Shown here: in pieces, positions 22,783 through 30,507 of the stretch
How the letters are laid out: every line of letters starts with the position of its first letter
Position numbering within the stretch: position 1 is the first letter of the stretch
Assembly: GCF_020404845.1 (NCBI RefSeq)
Contig: NZ_JAIOJZ010000057.1
Location: 1-44,875 of the forward strand
From: Streptomyces hyderabadensis
GTDB lineage: Bacteria > Actinomycetota > Actinomycetes > Streptomycetales > Streptomycetaceae
Reading direction: 5' to 3'
Length of the DNA stretch: 44,875 bases
Notes under the pieces: generated by a model
Seen by the model: only the letters and a program-made list of their open reading frames with translations
Database searches by the model: none
Told to the model about the DNA's origin: nothing
Translations under genes and position numbers: made by a program

Positions 22783-24710
22783 TGGTACGCCCCCAGACGG
22801 TCGATGGCGGATTCCACGGCGTTCCACGCGGTCTGCCCCAGACCGCAGATCGAGGCGTCCCGCATCGCGCGGCCGACCTCGCGGAGCAGGGCGATGTCGT
22901 CGGCCGCCGCGGCACCCGTGCGGTCGACGATCCGGTGCAGCGCCTCCTGCTGGCGTACGGTGCCGACGCGGCAGGGCACGCACTGGCCGCACGACTCGTC
23001 GCGGAAGAACTCGGCGATGCGCAGGAGGAGGCGGGGCAGCGGGACCGTGTCGTCGAAGGCCATGACGACACCGGAGCCCAGGGTCGTGCCCGCCTCGCGG
23101 GTGCCTTCGAAGGTGAGCGGGATGCCGAGTTCGTCCGGGCGGACGAAGCCGCCCGCGGCACCGCCCAGCAGGACGGCGCGGAGGTTGTCCCGGACCCCGG
23201 CGAGGGTGAGCAGCTCGCCGAGCGTGGCGCCGAAGGGGAGTTCGTAGACGCCGGGGCGGGCCACGGAGCCGGAGACGCAGAACAGCTTGGGGCCGGTGGA
23301 CGTCGGGGTGCCGATCGCGGCGTACGCCTCGGCGCCCATCGTGAGGATCGGGAGGACGTTGACCAGGGTCTCCACGTTGTTCTCCACCGTGGGTTTGCCG
23401 AACAGGCCCTTCTCCACCGGGAACGGCGGCTTGGAACGGGGCTCGCCGCGGTGGCCCTCGATGGAGTTGAACAGGGCCGTCTCCTCGCCGCATATGTACG
23501 CGCCCGCGCCGCGCCGGATCTCGATGTCGAAGGCGTAGCCCTGGCCGAGGACGTCGTCGCCGAGGAGGCCGCGGGTGCGGGACTGCTCGACGGCGTGGGT
23601 GAGGCGGGCCAGCGCGCGGGGGTACTCGCCGCGGAGGTAGAGGTAGCCCCGGTGGGCGCCGGTCGCGTAGGCCGCGATGGTCATGGCCTCGATCAGGGCG
23701 TACGGGTCGCCCTCCATGAGGACGCGGTCCTTGAAGGTGCCCGGTTCGGATTCGTCGGCGTTGCAGACGAGGTAGTGCGGATGGTCGGGCTGGGCGGCCG
23801 TGGCCTGCCACTTGCGGCCGGTGGGGAAGGCGGCGCCGCCGCGGCCGACCAGTCCGGCGTCGGTGACCTCGCGGATGACGGCGGCGGGGCCGAGGGCGAA
23901 GGCGCGGCGCAGGGCGATGTAGCCGCCGTGGGCGCGGTAGTCGTCGAGGGAGGCGGGGTCCACGGTGCCGATGCGGCTGAGGAGGATCAGGCCGGGGGCG
24001 CCGGTCTGGGGGACCGCGGCTTCCGGGGCCGGTTCGGTGGGGGCGGATTCGGGGGCGGTGGCCGCCGTGACCGCCCGGTCGGGGGTTGCGGGGGCGCATA
24101 CCGCCGTCGCGTGGAGGGTGTTTCGCCCCCGCCGCCCCTTCCCTTTCCCGTCCCCGGGGGCTGCCGCCCCCGGACCCCCGCTTTCGGCCTGGACGGCCTC
24201 GTCCTCAAACGCCGGACGGGCTGAGTCGCCCGCCCGGATCACCAAGGCCGCCGGGGCGCGCTCGCACAGGCCCAGGCACGGGCTGCGCTCGACCTTCACG
24301 CCGTTCTCCGGGCCGAGCCGGGTCTCCACCGCCGCGCACAGCTCACTCGCCCCCGCCGCCGTGCACGCCAGGTCCGTGCAGACGTGCAGGACGGTCGCCG
24401 GGCGGGGGCCGACCGAGAACATGGCGTAGAAGGTGGCCACCCCGTACGCCTCCGCCGGGGGGACGGTCAGGCGGCGGCACACGTAGTCCAGGGCGCCCTC
24501 GCTGATCCAGCCGACGCGGTCGTTGAGCGCGTGCAGGGCCGGCAGGAGCTGGTCGCGGCGGTCGCGGGCCTCGCGGCCGCCCCGGGCCCATCTGAGGTCG
24601 GCGTCGGAGCGGTCCGCGCCCTCCCAGGACGACTCGGGCGGGCCGAGCAGGGCGTCGACGGCCGCGCGTTCCTCGTCCGTCGGCTTGCCGTCACCGAAGC
24701 GCAGGTCCAC
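22779..24710 (-). CDS. NuoE-NuoF fusion, NADH-binding diaphorase subunit of formate dehydrogenase (643 aa)
   Basis: Passes electrons from the formate dehydrogenase iron-sulfur chain through FMN to NAD+. Residues about 50-160 are NuoE-like with four [2Fe-2S] Cys (CTDLAC and CLGLC). Residues about 235-643 are NuoF-like: nucleotide/FMN loop GRGGAAFPTGRKW, CNADESEPGTFKDR, GAGAYICGEETAL and the [4Fe-4S] motif ESCGQCVPCR with a later Cys. Between them lies an unusual 75-residue linker, part of which (about 163-201) is encoded by what looks like a mobile intergenic repeat. Start is GTG with GAAGGTGAG upstream. It overlaps the catalytic gene by 20 bp and the iron-sulfur gene by 4 bp. Confidence 0.94.
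   Translation of the reverse strand: MDLRFGDGKPTDEERAAVDALLGPPESSWEGADRSDADLRWARGGREARDRRDQLLPALHALNDRVGWISEGALDYVCRRLTVPPAEAYGVATFYAMFSVGPRPATVLHVCTDLACTAAGASELCAAVETRLGPENGVKVERSPCLGLCERAPAALVIRAGDSARPAFEDEAVQAESGGPGAAAPGDGKGKGRRGRNTLHATAVCAPATPDRAVTAATAPESAPTEPAPEAAVPQTGAPGLILLSRIGTVDPASLDDYRAHGGYIALRRAFALGPAAVIREVTDAGLVGRGGAAFPTGRKWQATAAQPDHPHYLVCNADESEPGTFKDRVLMEGDPYALIEAMTIAAYATGAHRGYLYLRGEYPRALARLTHAVEQSRTRGLLGDDVLGQGYAFDIEIRRGAGAYICGEETALFNSIEGHRGEPRSKPPFPVEKGLFGKPTVENNVETLVNVLPILTMGAEAYAAIGTPTSTGPKLFCVSGSVARPGVYELPFGATLGELLTLAGVRDNLRAVLLGGAAGGFVRPDELGIPLTFEGTREAGTTLGSGVVMAFDDTVPLPRLLLRIAEFFRDESCGQCVPCRVGTVRQQEALHRIVDRTGAAAADDIALLREVGRAMRDASICGLGQTAWNAVESAIDRLGAYQ
24108..24224. repeat. 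Streptomyces-type intergenic repeat element lying in frame within the NuoEF gene
   Basis: On the minus strand the element reads from GCCCGTCCGGCGTTTGAGG through GGCCGAAAGCGGGGG, the hairpin CCGGGGGC-N4-GCCCCCGG (24154-24173), GGGAAAGGG and GGCGAAACACC. I recognise this order of blocks as a repeat very common between genes in many Streptomyces genomes. It happens to have an open frame here and codes for ARPAFEDEAVQAESGG and following Gly/Lys/Arg-rich residues. Edges are approximate. Identification is from memory of the family, not a search. Confidence 0.75.
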
Positions 24711-26619
24711 TGGTGCTCACCTTCTCGATCCGGATCGCCGAGGCCTTGAACTCCGCCGTCCCGGCGATGGGGCAGTTGGCCTCGATGGTCAGCTGGTTGG
24801 TGTCCACCTCGTCGGGAAAGTGGAAGCTCATGAAGGCGAGGCCGGGGCGCAGGGCCGGGTCGACCCACACCGGGGCCAGCAGCGAGCCGCGCCGCGAGGT
24901 CACCCGCACCTCCTCGCCGACCACCACGCCGTAGCGTTCGGCGTCCTCCGGGCAGAGTTCCACCGACTCGCCGCGGCGCAGCGGGGAGGCGTAACCGCCG
25001 CTCTGCACACCCGTGTTGTACGAGTCGAGACGGCGTCCCGTGGTCAGCCGGATCGGGTACTGCTCGTCGGTGAGGTCCACGGGCGGGTCGTGCCGGACGA
25101 TGCCGAAGGGGGCCCGGCGGCCGCGGTCGGCCGGGTCCGGGGCCCACAGCCTGCCGTGCAGGTACGAGGGTTCCAGGTCCTCCGTGCTCGGGCACGGCCA
25201 CTGGATGCCCTGGTGCTCCTCCAGGCGGGCGTACGTCATCCCGTGGTGGTCGGGGGAGAGGGAGCGCAGCTCGTTCCAGACCGCCTCCGCGTCGGCGTAC
25301 TTCCAGTCGTGGCCGAGGCGGGCCGCGAGGTCGCAGAGGATGTCGATGTCCTCGCGGGCCTCGCCCGGCGGGGTCACGGCGCGTCGGACGCGCTGGACGC
25401 GTCGCTCGCTGTTGGTGGTGGTGCCCTCGGTCTCCGCCCAGCCGGCCGTCGCTGGGAGGACCACGTCGGCCAGTTCGGCGGTCTTCGTGAGGAAGATGTC
25501 CTGGACGACCAGGAAGTCCAGGGCGCGCAGGCGGCGCACCGCCTGGTCCGCGTCCGCCTCCGACTGGGCCGGGTTCTCGCCGATGCAGTAGACGGCGCGG
25601 AGGGTGCCGTCGTCCATGGCCTCGAACATCTCCGTCAGGGTGAGGCCGTGGTGGGGCTCGATCACCGTGTCCCACGCCGTCTCGAACTTCCGGCGGACTT
25701 CCGGGTCGAGGACGTCCTGGAAGCCGGGGAGCCGGTTGGGGATGGCGCCCATGTCGCCGCCGCCCTGCACGTTGTTCTGGCCGCGCAGGGGCTGGAGGCC
25801 GGAGCCGTAGCGGCCGACGTGGCCGGTGAGCAGGGAGAGGTTGATCAGGGCGCGGACGTTGTCCGTGCCGTTGTGGTGCTCGGTGATGCCGAGGGTCCAG
25901 CAGAGCTGGGCGCGCTCGGCACGTGCGTAGGCGTGCGCCAGGTCGCGGATGGCGGCGGCCGGAACGCCCGTCACCTTCTCGGCGAGGGAGAGGGTCCAGG
26001 GTTCGACCAGCGCCTTGTAGTCGTCGTAGCCCGTGGTCGCGCGGTCGATGAACGCCTCGTTGGCCAGGCCCGCGTGGATGATCTCGCGGGCGACCGCGTG
26101 CGCCAGCGGGATGTCCGTGCCCACGTTGGGACCGAGCCAGCTCTCCGCCCACTCGGCGGTGGAGGTGCGGCGCGGGTCCACCGCGTACATGCGGGCGCCG
26201 CCCCGTATGCCCTTCAGCACGTGCTGGAAGAAGATCGGGTGCGCGAAGCGGGCGTTGGAGCCCCACATCACGATGACGTCGGTGTGCTCGATCTCCTCGT
26301 AGGAGGAGGTGCCGCCGCCCGAGCCGAAGGCGGCCGACAGGCCCGCGACGCTCGGCGCGTGGCAGGTGCGGTTGCAGGAGTCGACGTTGTGGGTGCCCAT
26401 CACCACCCGGGCGAACTTCTGCGCCACGTAGTTCATCTCGTTGGTCGCCCGCGCGCAGGAGAACATCCCGAACGCGCCGCGCGCCGCCGCCAGGCCCCGG
26501 GCCGTGCGGTCCAGGGCCTCCGCCCAGGTCGCCCGGCGGAAGGGCTCCTCGCGCGAGTCCCGGACCAGGGGGTGGGTGAGGCGGGTGTAGGTCTTGGGGG
26601 TTCGGTCGCGTTTCCTCAT
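24691..26619 (-). CDS. Formate dehydrogenase, molybdopterin catalytic part, separated from its Fe4S4 domain (642 aa)
   Basis: Oxidises formate to CO2 at a bis-MGD molybdenum or tungsten centre. The active-site motif is SCNRTCHAPSVAGL, with C86 as the metal ligand in place of selenocysteine (codon TGC, not TGA) and the adjacent catalytic H87. Later conserved blocks include GITEHHNGTDNVRALINLSL, GQNNVQGGGDMGA and the C-terminal MGD-binding domain (LTTGRRLDSYNTG, MSFHFPDEVDTNQLTIE). The protein begins TYTRLTHPLVR, exactly where the Fe4S4 domain of a complete alpha subunit would end, so the CxxCxxxC cluster domain is absent here and found in the gene at 21922-22782. ATG overlaps the stop of the PanE-like gene as ATGA. 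Confidence 0.93.
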   Translation of the reverse strand: MRKRDRTPKTYTRLTHPLVRDSREEPFRRATWAEALDRTARGLAAARGAFGMFSCARATNEMNYVAQKFARVVMGTHNVDSCNRTCHAPSVAGLSAAFGSGGGTSSYEEIEHTDVIVMWGSNARFAHPIFFQHVLKGIRGGARMYAVDPRRTSTAEWAESWLGPNVGTDIPLAHAVAREIIHAGLANEAFIDRATTGYDDYKALVEPWTLSLAEKVTGVPAAAIRDLAHAYARAERAQLCWTLGITEHHNGTDNVRALINLSLLTGHVGRYGSGLQPLRGQNNVQGGGDMGAIPNRLPGFQDVLDPEVRRKFETAWDTVIEPHHGLTLTEMFEAMDDGTLRAVYCIGENPAQSEADADQAVRRLRALDFLVVQDIFLTKTAELADVVLPATAGWAETEGTTTNSERRVQRVRRAVTPPGEAREDIDILCDLAARLGHDWKYADAEAVWNELRSLSPDHHGMTYARLEEHQGIQWPCPSTEDLEPSYLHGRLWAPDPADRGRRAPFGIVRHDPPVDLTDEQYPIRLTTGRRLDSYNTGVQSGGYASPLRRGESVELCPEDAERYGVVVGEEVRVTSRRGSLLAPVWVDPALRPGLAFMSFHFPDEVDTNQLTIEANCPIAGTAEFKASAIRIEKVSTSGPALR

Positions 26620-27587
26620 GCGGCGCTCCTCAGCGCGAGCAGGTCCGACAGGGCGTGCACGGTGCGCAGGGTGGGCACCGGGACCCCGGTGATCTCCGCC
26701 AGCTCGACCACGGCCGCGAGCAGCACGTCGAGTTCGAGCGGTTTGCCGCGCTCCAGGTCCTGGAGCGTGGAGGTGCGGTGGTCGCCGACCCGCTCGGCGC
26801 CCGCGAGCCGGCGTTCGATGGAGACGCCGACCTCGCAGCCGAGGGCCGCGGCGACCGCCAGCGTCTCGGTCATCATGGTCTCGATGACCTGCCTGGTGCC
26901 GCCGTGCAGGCACATCTGGCGCATGGTGGCCCGGGCCAGGGCGCTGATCGGGTTGAAGGAGATGTTGCCCAGCAGCTTCAGCCAGATGTCGCTGCGCAGG
27001 TCGGGCTCGACCGGGCACTTCAGGCCGCCCGCGCGCATCGCCGCGCTGAACGCCAGGCACCGCGCCGAGACCTCCCGGCCGGGCTCGCCGATCGAGAACC
27101 GGGTGCCCTCCACATGGCGTACGACGCCCGGTCGTTCCAGTTCCGTGGCCGCGTACACGACGCAGCCGACGGCCCGGTCGGGCGCGAGCACCGCACTGAC
27201 CGCGCCGGCCGGGTCCACGCTTTCGAGACGGCGCCCGTCCCAGGGGCCGCCGTGCCGGTGGAAGTACCACCAGGGGATGCCGTTCTGGGCGGCCACGACG
27301 GCCGTGGCCGGGTGCAGCAGCGGCTCGATCAGCGGCCCGCACGCCGCGTACGAGTTGGCCTTCAGACCCAGGAACACGTAGTCGACCGGGCCGACTTCGG
27401 CCGGGTCGTCGGTGGCGCGCGGGTGCGCGGTGAAGTCGCCGCGCGGGCTGCGCACCCGTACCCCGTACTGCCGCATGGCCGCCAGATGCGGTCCACGGGC
27501 GATGAGGTGCACGTCGGCGCCCGCACGGTGGAGCGCGGCGCCGACGTAGGCGCCGATCGCCCCGGCGCCGAGGACTGCGACTTTCAT
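26616..27587 (-). CDS. Ketopantoate reductase-like (ApbA/PanE) oxidoreductase (323 aa)
   Basis: NADPH-dependent 2-ketoacid reductase family; canonical members make pantoate for CoA. The Rossmann motif VAVLGAGAIGAYVG is at the N-terminus. The C-terminal helical domain contains the expected catalytic Lys region (SDIWLKLLGNISFNPISAL) and the acid/base block DHRTSTLQDLERGKPLELD. ATG at 27587 places the Rossmann fold at residue 3 and has GGAG 10 bases upstream; a TTG three codons earlier is too close to that site. It opens the formate dehydrogenase operon and is translationally coupled to the catalytic subunit (ATGA), which is odd for a pantothenate enzyme and suggests a different 2-oxoacid substrate. 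That is inference. Confidence 0.88.
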   Translation of the reverse strand: MKVAVLGAGAIGAYVGAALHRAGADVHLIARGPHLAAMRQYGVRVRSPRGDFTAHPRATDDPAEVGPVDYVFLGLKANSYAACGPLIEPLLHPATAVVAAQNGIPWWYFHRHGGPWDGRRLESVDPAGAVSAVLAPDRAVGCVVYAATELERPGVVRHVEGTRFSIGEPGREVSARCLAFSAAMRAGGLKCPVEPDLRSDIWLKLLGNISFNPISALARATMRQMCLHGGTRQVIETMMTETLAVAAALGCEVGVSIERRLAGAERVGDHRTSTLQDLERGKPLELDVLLAAVVELAEITGVPVPTLRTVHALSDLLALRSAA

Positions 27588-27669
27588 GGCGGGCAAGCTC
27601 CGTCCGGTCGAGGGATACCGAGGAACTGGGGGGAGGAATGAGCGGGACGGTCGATGATGTCGACGAAAT

Positions 27670-27683
27670 ATTGTCTACAGTAT
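27670..27683. promoter_or_regulatory. Candidate GntR operator between the FDH operon and the OFA transporter
   Basis: ATTGTCTACAGTAT contains the near-dyad TGT-N2-ACA typical of FadR-subfamily GntR operators. Eleven of 13 bases match the reverse complement of a site in the gntR promoter at 30442-30454. It stands between the divergent PanE-like and transporter genes and could control both directions. Confidence 0.6.
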
Positions 27684-27786
27684 GGAAGTTGGGGCGGCAA
27701 GGCTTTGTGCAGCAGTGGTGGTGGTCTGTAGTTGTGTGCTCAACAGTCTTCTCAAGCGCTTTCCGGATGCCTACGGTTGGGGACCC

Positions 27787-29148
27787 ATGAGTCCCCCCGT
27801 CGCACCCCCGGGCTGGAGCCGCTGGCTCGTCCCCCCGGCCGCTCTCTCGGTCCACCTCTCCATCGGCCAGGCCTACGCCTGGTCCGTGTTCAAACCGCCC
27901 CTGGAATCCGCGCTCGGCCTCAGCGGCACCCAGAGCGCGCTGCCCTTCCAACTCGGCATCGTCATGCTCGGTCTGTCGGCCGCGTTCGGCGGCACGCTCG
28001 TGGAACGCCACGGGCCGCGCTGGGCGATGACCGTCGCCCTGGTCTGCTTCTCGTCCGGCTTCCTGCTCTCCGCGCTCGGCGCGGCGGCGGAACAGTACTG
28101 GCTGATCGTCCTCGGCTACGGCTTCGTCGGCGGGATCGGCCTCGGCATCGGGTACATCTCGCCCGTCTCCACACTGATCAAGTGGTTCCCGGACCGGCCC
28201 GGCATGGCCACCGGCATCGCCATCATGGGCTTCGGCGGCGGCGCGCTCATCGCCTCGCCCTGGTCGGCCCAGATGCTGAAGTCCTTCGGCACCGACAACG
28301 CGGGGATCGCCCTCGCCTTCCTCGTCCACGGACTGGCGTACGCCGTCTTCATGCTCCTCGGTGTGCTCCTGGTACGGGTGCCGAGGCCCAGGGAGCGGGC
28401 GGACGGCCGGCCCGCACCGCTGGAAGGGGTCCAGGTCTCGGCGCGCTCGGCGCTGCGCACCCCGCAGTTCTGGCTGCTGTGGCTCGTGCTCTGCATGAAC
28501 GTCACGGCCGGCATCGGGATCCTGGAGAAGGCCGCGCCGATGATCACGGACTTCTTCGCGGACACCTCCACCCCGGTGTCGGCGACCGCGGCGGCCGGTT
28601 TCGTGGCCCTGCTGTCGGCGGCCAACATGGCGGGCCGGATCGGCTGGTCCTCGACCTCCGACCTGATCGGACGCAAGAACATCTACCGCGTCTACCTCGG
28701 CGTCGGGGCGCTCATGTACACCCTGATCGCCCTGTTCGGCGACTCCTCCAAACCGCTGTTCGTGCTGTGCGCGCTGGTGGTCCTCTCCTTCTACGGCGGT
28801 GGCTTCGCCACGGCTCCCGCCTACCTCAAGGACCTCTTCGGCACCTATCAGGTCGGCGCGATCCACGGGCGGCTGCTCACCGCCTGGTCGCTGGCCGGAG
28901 TGCTCGGGCCGCTGATCGTGAACTGGATCGCCGACCACCAGGAGGAGGCGGGGCGGCACGGCTCGGCGCTGTACGGCACCTCCTTCCTCATCATGATCGG
29001 GCTGCTGGTCGTCGGGTTCGTCGCCAACGAACTCGTCCGCCCCGTCCACGCCCGGCACCACGAACCCGCGGCCACCGTGCCCGCGACCACCGGCCCCGCG
29101 CCGAAGGAGGGCAACGATGTCACCCGACAGCAGCCAGAGTCCGCCTGA
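27787..29148 (+). CDS. OFA-family (oxalate/formate antiporter-like) MFS transporter (453 aa)
   Basis: Twelve-segment major facilitator. The first helix carries SIGQAYAWSVFKPPLE and the following region GIGYISPVSTLIKWFPDRPG, both hallmarks of the OFA family (oxalate/formate or other monocarboxylate exchange or uptake). The mid-loop is hydrophilic, and later TFVSLxA-like helices are intact (SFYGGGFATAPAYLKDLFG). ATG at 27787 follows GGGGAC; in-frame upstream codons are in AT-richer leader sequence without a ribosome site. It is divergent from the formate dehydrogenase operon and followed by an overlapping small-subunit gene, so formate, oxalate or a related carboxylate is the likely substrate. 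Confidence 0.92.
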   Translation: MSPPVAPPGWSRWLVPPAALSVHLSIGQAYAWSVFKPPLESALGLSGTQSALPFQLGIVMLGLSAAFGGTLVERHGPRWAMTVALVCFSSGFLLSALGAAAEQYWLIVLGYGFVGGIGLGIGYISPVSTLIKWFPDRPGMATGIAIMGFGGGALIASPWSAQMLKSFGTDNAGIALAFLVHGLAYAVFMLLGVLLVRVPRPRERADGRPAPLEGVQVSARSALRTPQFWLLWLVLCMNVTAGIGILEKAAPMITDFFADTSTPVSATAAAGFVALLSAANMAGRIGWSSTSDLIGRKNIYRVYLGVGALMYTLIALFGDSSKPLFVLCALVVLSFYGGGFATAPAYLKDLFGTYQVGAIHGRLLTAWSLAGVLGPLIVNWIADHQEEAGRHGSALYGTSFLIMIGLLVVGFVANELVRPVHARHHEPAATVPATTGPAPKEGNDVTRQQPESA

Positions 29149-29269
29149 CGCGGCCGAGATCCCCGACCGGCGGCCGCTGGTCGCCTTCACCTGGCTCTGG
29201 GTGGGCGCGCCGCTCGCCTACGGGGTGTACGAACTCGTGCGGAAGGCGACCCAGCTCTTCACCGGGTGA
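29117..29269 (+). CDS. MFS transporter small subunit, 50 aa, overlapping the OFA gene
   Basis: A 50-residue protein starting MSPDSSQSPPDAAEIPDRRP and continuing with one membrane segment (LVAFTWLWVGAPLAYGVYEL) and a short basic tail ending ATQLFTG. A perfect AAGGAGG (29104-29110) lies 6 bases before the ATG and inside the end of the transporter gene, with which it overlaps by 32 bp in another frame. Small single-helix partners of this kind are known next to OFA-family transporters (annotated as MFS transporter small subunit). It probably stabilises or modifies the transporter. It is easily missed because of its size and overlap. Confidence 0.8.
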   Translation: MSPDSSQSPPDAAEIPDRRPLVAFTWLWVGAPLAYGVYELVRKATQLFTG

Positions 29270-29431
29270 GGAACGGGCCGGTGCCCGGAGCCGCCGGGGC
29301 GGCGCGCGGGGGATGCTGACCGAAGCCGACAAGGCGGACGCCGGTTTCCTGTCGTATCACCTGCCGTCGTACCCGTCGGTCACTGATCACACTGGTGGAT
29401 CCCGTACCCCGAGGCAGCGAGGACTCCACCC

Positions 29432-30382
29432 ATGCACCACGGCTCCCGGATCACCGCCGTCGGCCACTACCAGCCCGCCCGGGTCCTCACCAACGAGGAC
29501 CTGGCGGGCATGGTCGACACCAGCGACGAGTGGATCCGGAGCCGGGTGGGCATTCGGTCGCGCCGGATCGCCGGACCCGACGAGCCGGTCGACGAGCTGG
29601 CCGGCCACGCCGCCGCGAAGGCGCTCGCGGCGGCCGGGCTGACCCCCGCCGACGTGGACCTGGTCGTGGTCGCCACCTCCACCGCGATCGACCGCTCCCC
29701 GAACACCGCCGCCCGCGTCGCGGCCCGCCTCGGCATGCCCGGTCCGGCCGCGCTGGACCTCAACGTCGTGTGCGCGGGCTTCACCCACGCCCTGGCCACC
29801 GCCGACCACGCGGTGCGGGCCGGTTCGTCGAGCCGCGCGCTGGTCGTCGGGGCCGACAAGATGTCCGAGGTCGTCGACTGGACCGACCGCACCACCTGCG
29901 TGCTGGTCGGCGACGGGGCCGGGGCCGCCGTGGTGGAGGCCTGCGCTCCGGGCGAGGAGCCGGGGATCGGTCCCGTGCTGTGGGGCTCGGTGCCCGAGAT
30001 GGGCAGCGCGGTCCGTATCGAGGGGACGCCCCCGCGGTTCGCGCAGGAGGGGCAGAGCGTCTACCGCTGGGCGACCACCCGGCTGCCCGCCATCGCCCGC
30101 CAGGCCTGCGAGCGGTCCGGCCTCGAACCGGCCGAGCTGGCCGCGGTCGTCCTGCACCAGGCCAACCTGCGCATCGTCGAACCCCTCGCCGCGAGGATCG
30201 GAGCCGTCAACGCCGTCGTCGCCCGCGACGTCGTCGAGTCCGGCAACACCTCCGCGGCGAGCATCCCCCTCGCCCTCTCCAAACTGGTCGAGCGGGGCGA
30301 GATCACCACCGGCGACCCGGTGCTGCTGTTCGGCTTCGGGGGCAACCTCTCCTATGCCGGGCAGGTCGTCCGCTGTCCCTGA
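29432..30382 (+). CDS. 3-oxoacyl-ACP synthase III (KAS III/FabH family), 316 aa
   Basis: Condensing enzyme that normally joins a short acyl-CoA to malonyl-ACP to start fatty acid or polyketide chains. The catalytic triad is intact: C114 (NVVCAGFTHAL), H242 (VLHQANLRI) and N272 (SGNTSAAS). The N-terminal block TSDEWIRSRVGIRSRR is typical. It lacks an adjacent fabD, acpP or fabF, so it is not the housekeeping fab copy and is more like the isolated FabH paralogues found in streptomycetes. ATG with GAGG about 12 bases upstream. It lies between the transporter small subunit and the GntR regulator; whether it belongs to that module is unclear. Confidence 0.93.
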   Translation: MHHGSRITAVGHYQPARVLTNEDLAGMVDTSDEWIRSRVGIRSRRIAGPDEPVDELAGHAAAKALAAAGLTPADVDLVVVATSTAIDRSPNTAARVAARLGMPGPAALDLNVVCAGFTHALATADHAVRAGSSSRALVVGADKMSEVVDWTDRTTCVLVGDGAGAAVVEACAPGEEPGIGPVLWGSVPEMGSAVRIEGTPPRFAQEGQSVYRWATTRLPAIARQACERSGLEPAELAAVVLHQANLRIVEPLAARIGAVNAVVARDVVESGNTSAASIPLALSKLVERGEITTGDPVLLFGFGGNLSYAGQVVRCP

Positions 30383-30440
30383 ACGCCCGGCACCGGGATG
30401 TGATGTGGCCTACACCTCGGCCGCACGAACGGGCGCGCCG

Positions 30441-30469
30441 TAGACTGTAGACGAAAGACAATCAATACT
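30441..30469 (+). promoter_or_regulatory. gntR promoter with overlapping operator
   Basis: TAGACT (30441-30446) and AATACT (30464-30469), 17 bases apart, make a plausible promoter. The operator-like AGACTGTAGACGA (30442-30454) covers its -35 and spacer, and AAGACAAT (30455-30462) repeats the ATTGTCT half-motif of the transporter site in inverted orientation. This arrangement suggests autorepression. Confidence 0.5.
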
Positions 30470-30507
30470 TTGCCTGTTGATTGCTTTCCGGCTGCCGAGG
30501 GGGACCG

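Noticed and set aside
26341..26400. Possible selenocysteine at the formate dehydrogenase active site
   Set aside because: The metal-ligand codon is TGC, so this is a cysteine enzyme.
26620..29190. Upstream in-frame extension of the formate dehydrogenase catalytic gene
   Set aside because: The frame stays open by chance through the PanE-like gene and antisense to the transporter. The ATG at 26619, coupled to the PanE-like stop, begins the recognisable protein, and no Fe4S4 CxxCxxxC motif appears upstream.
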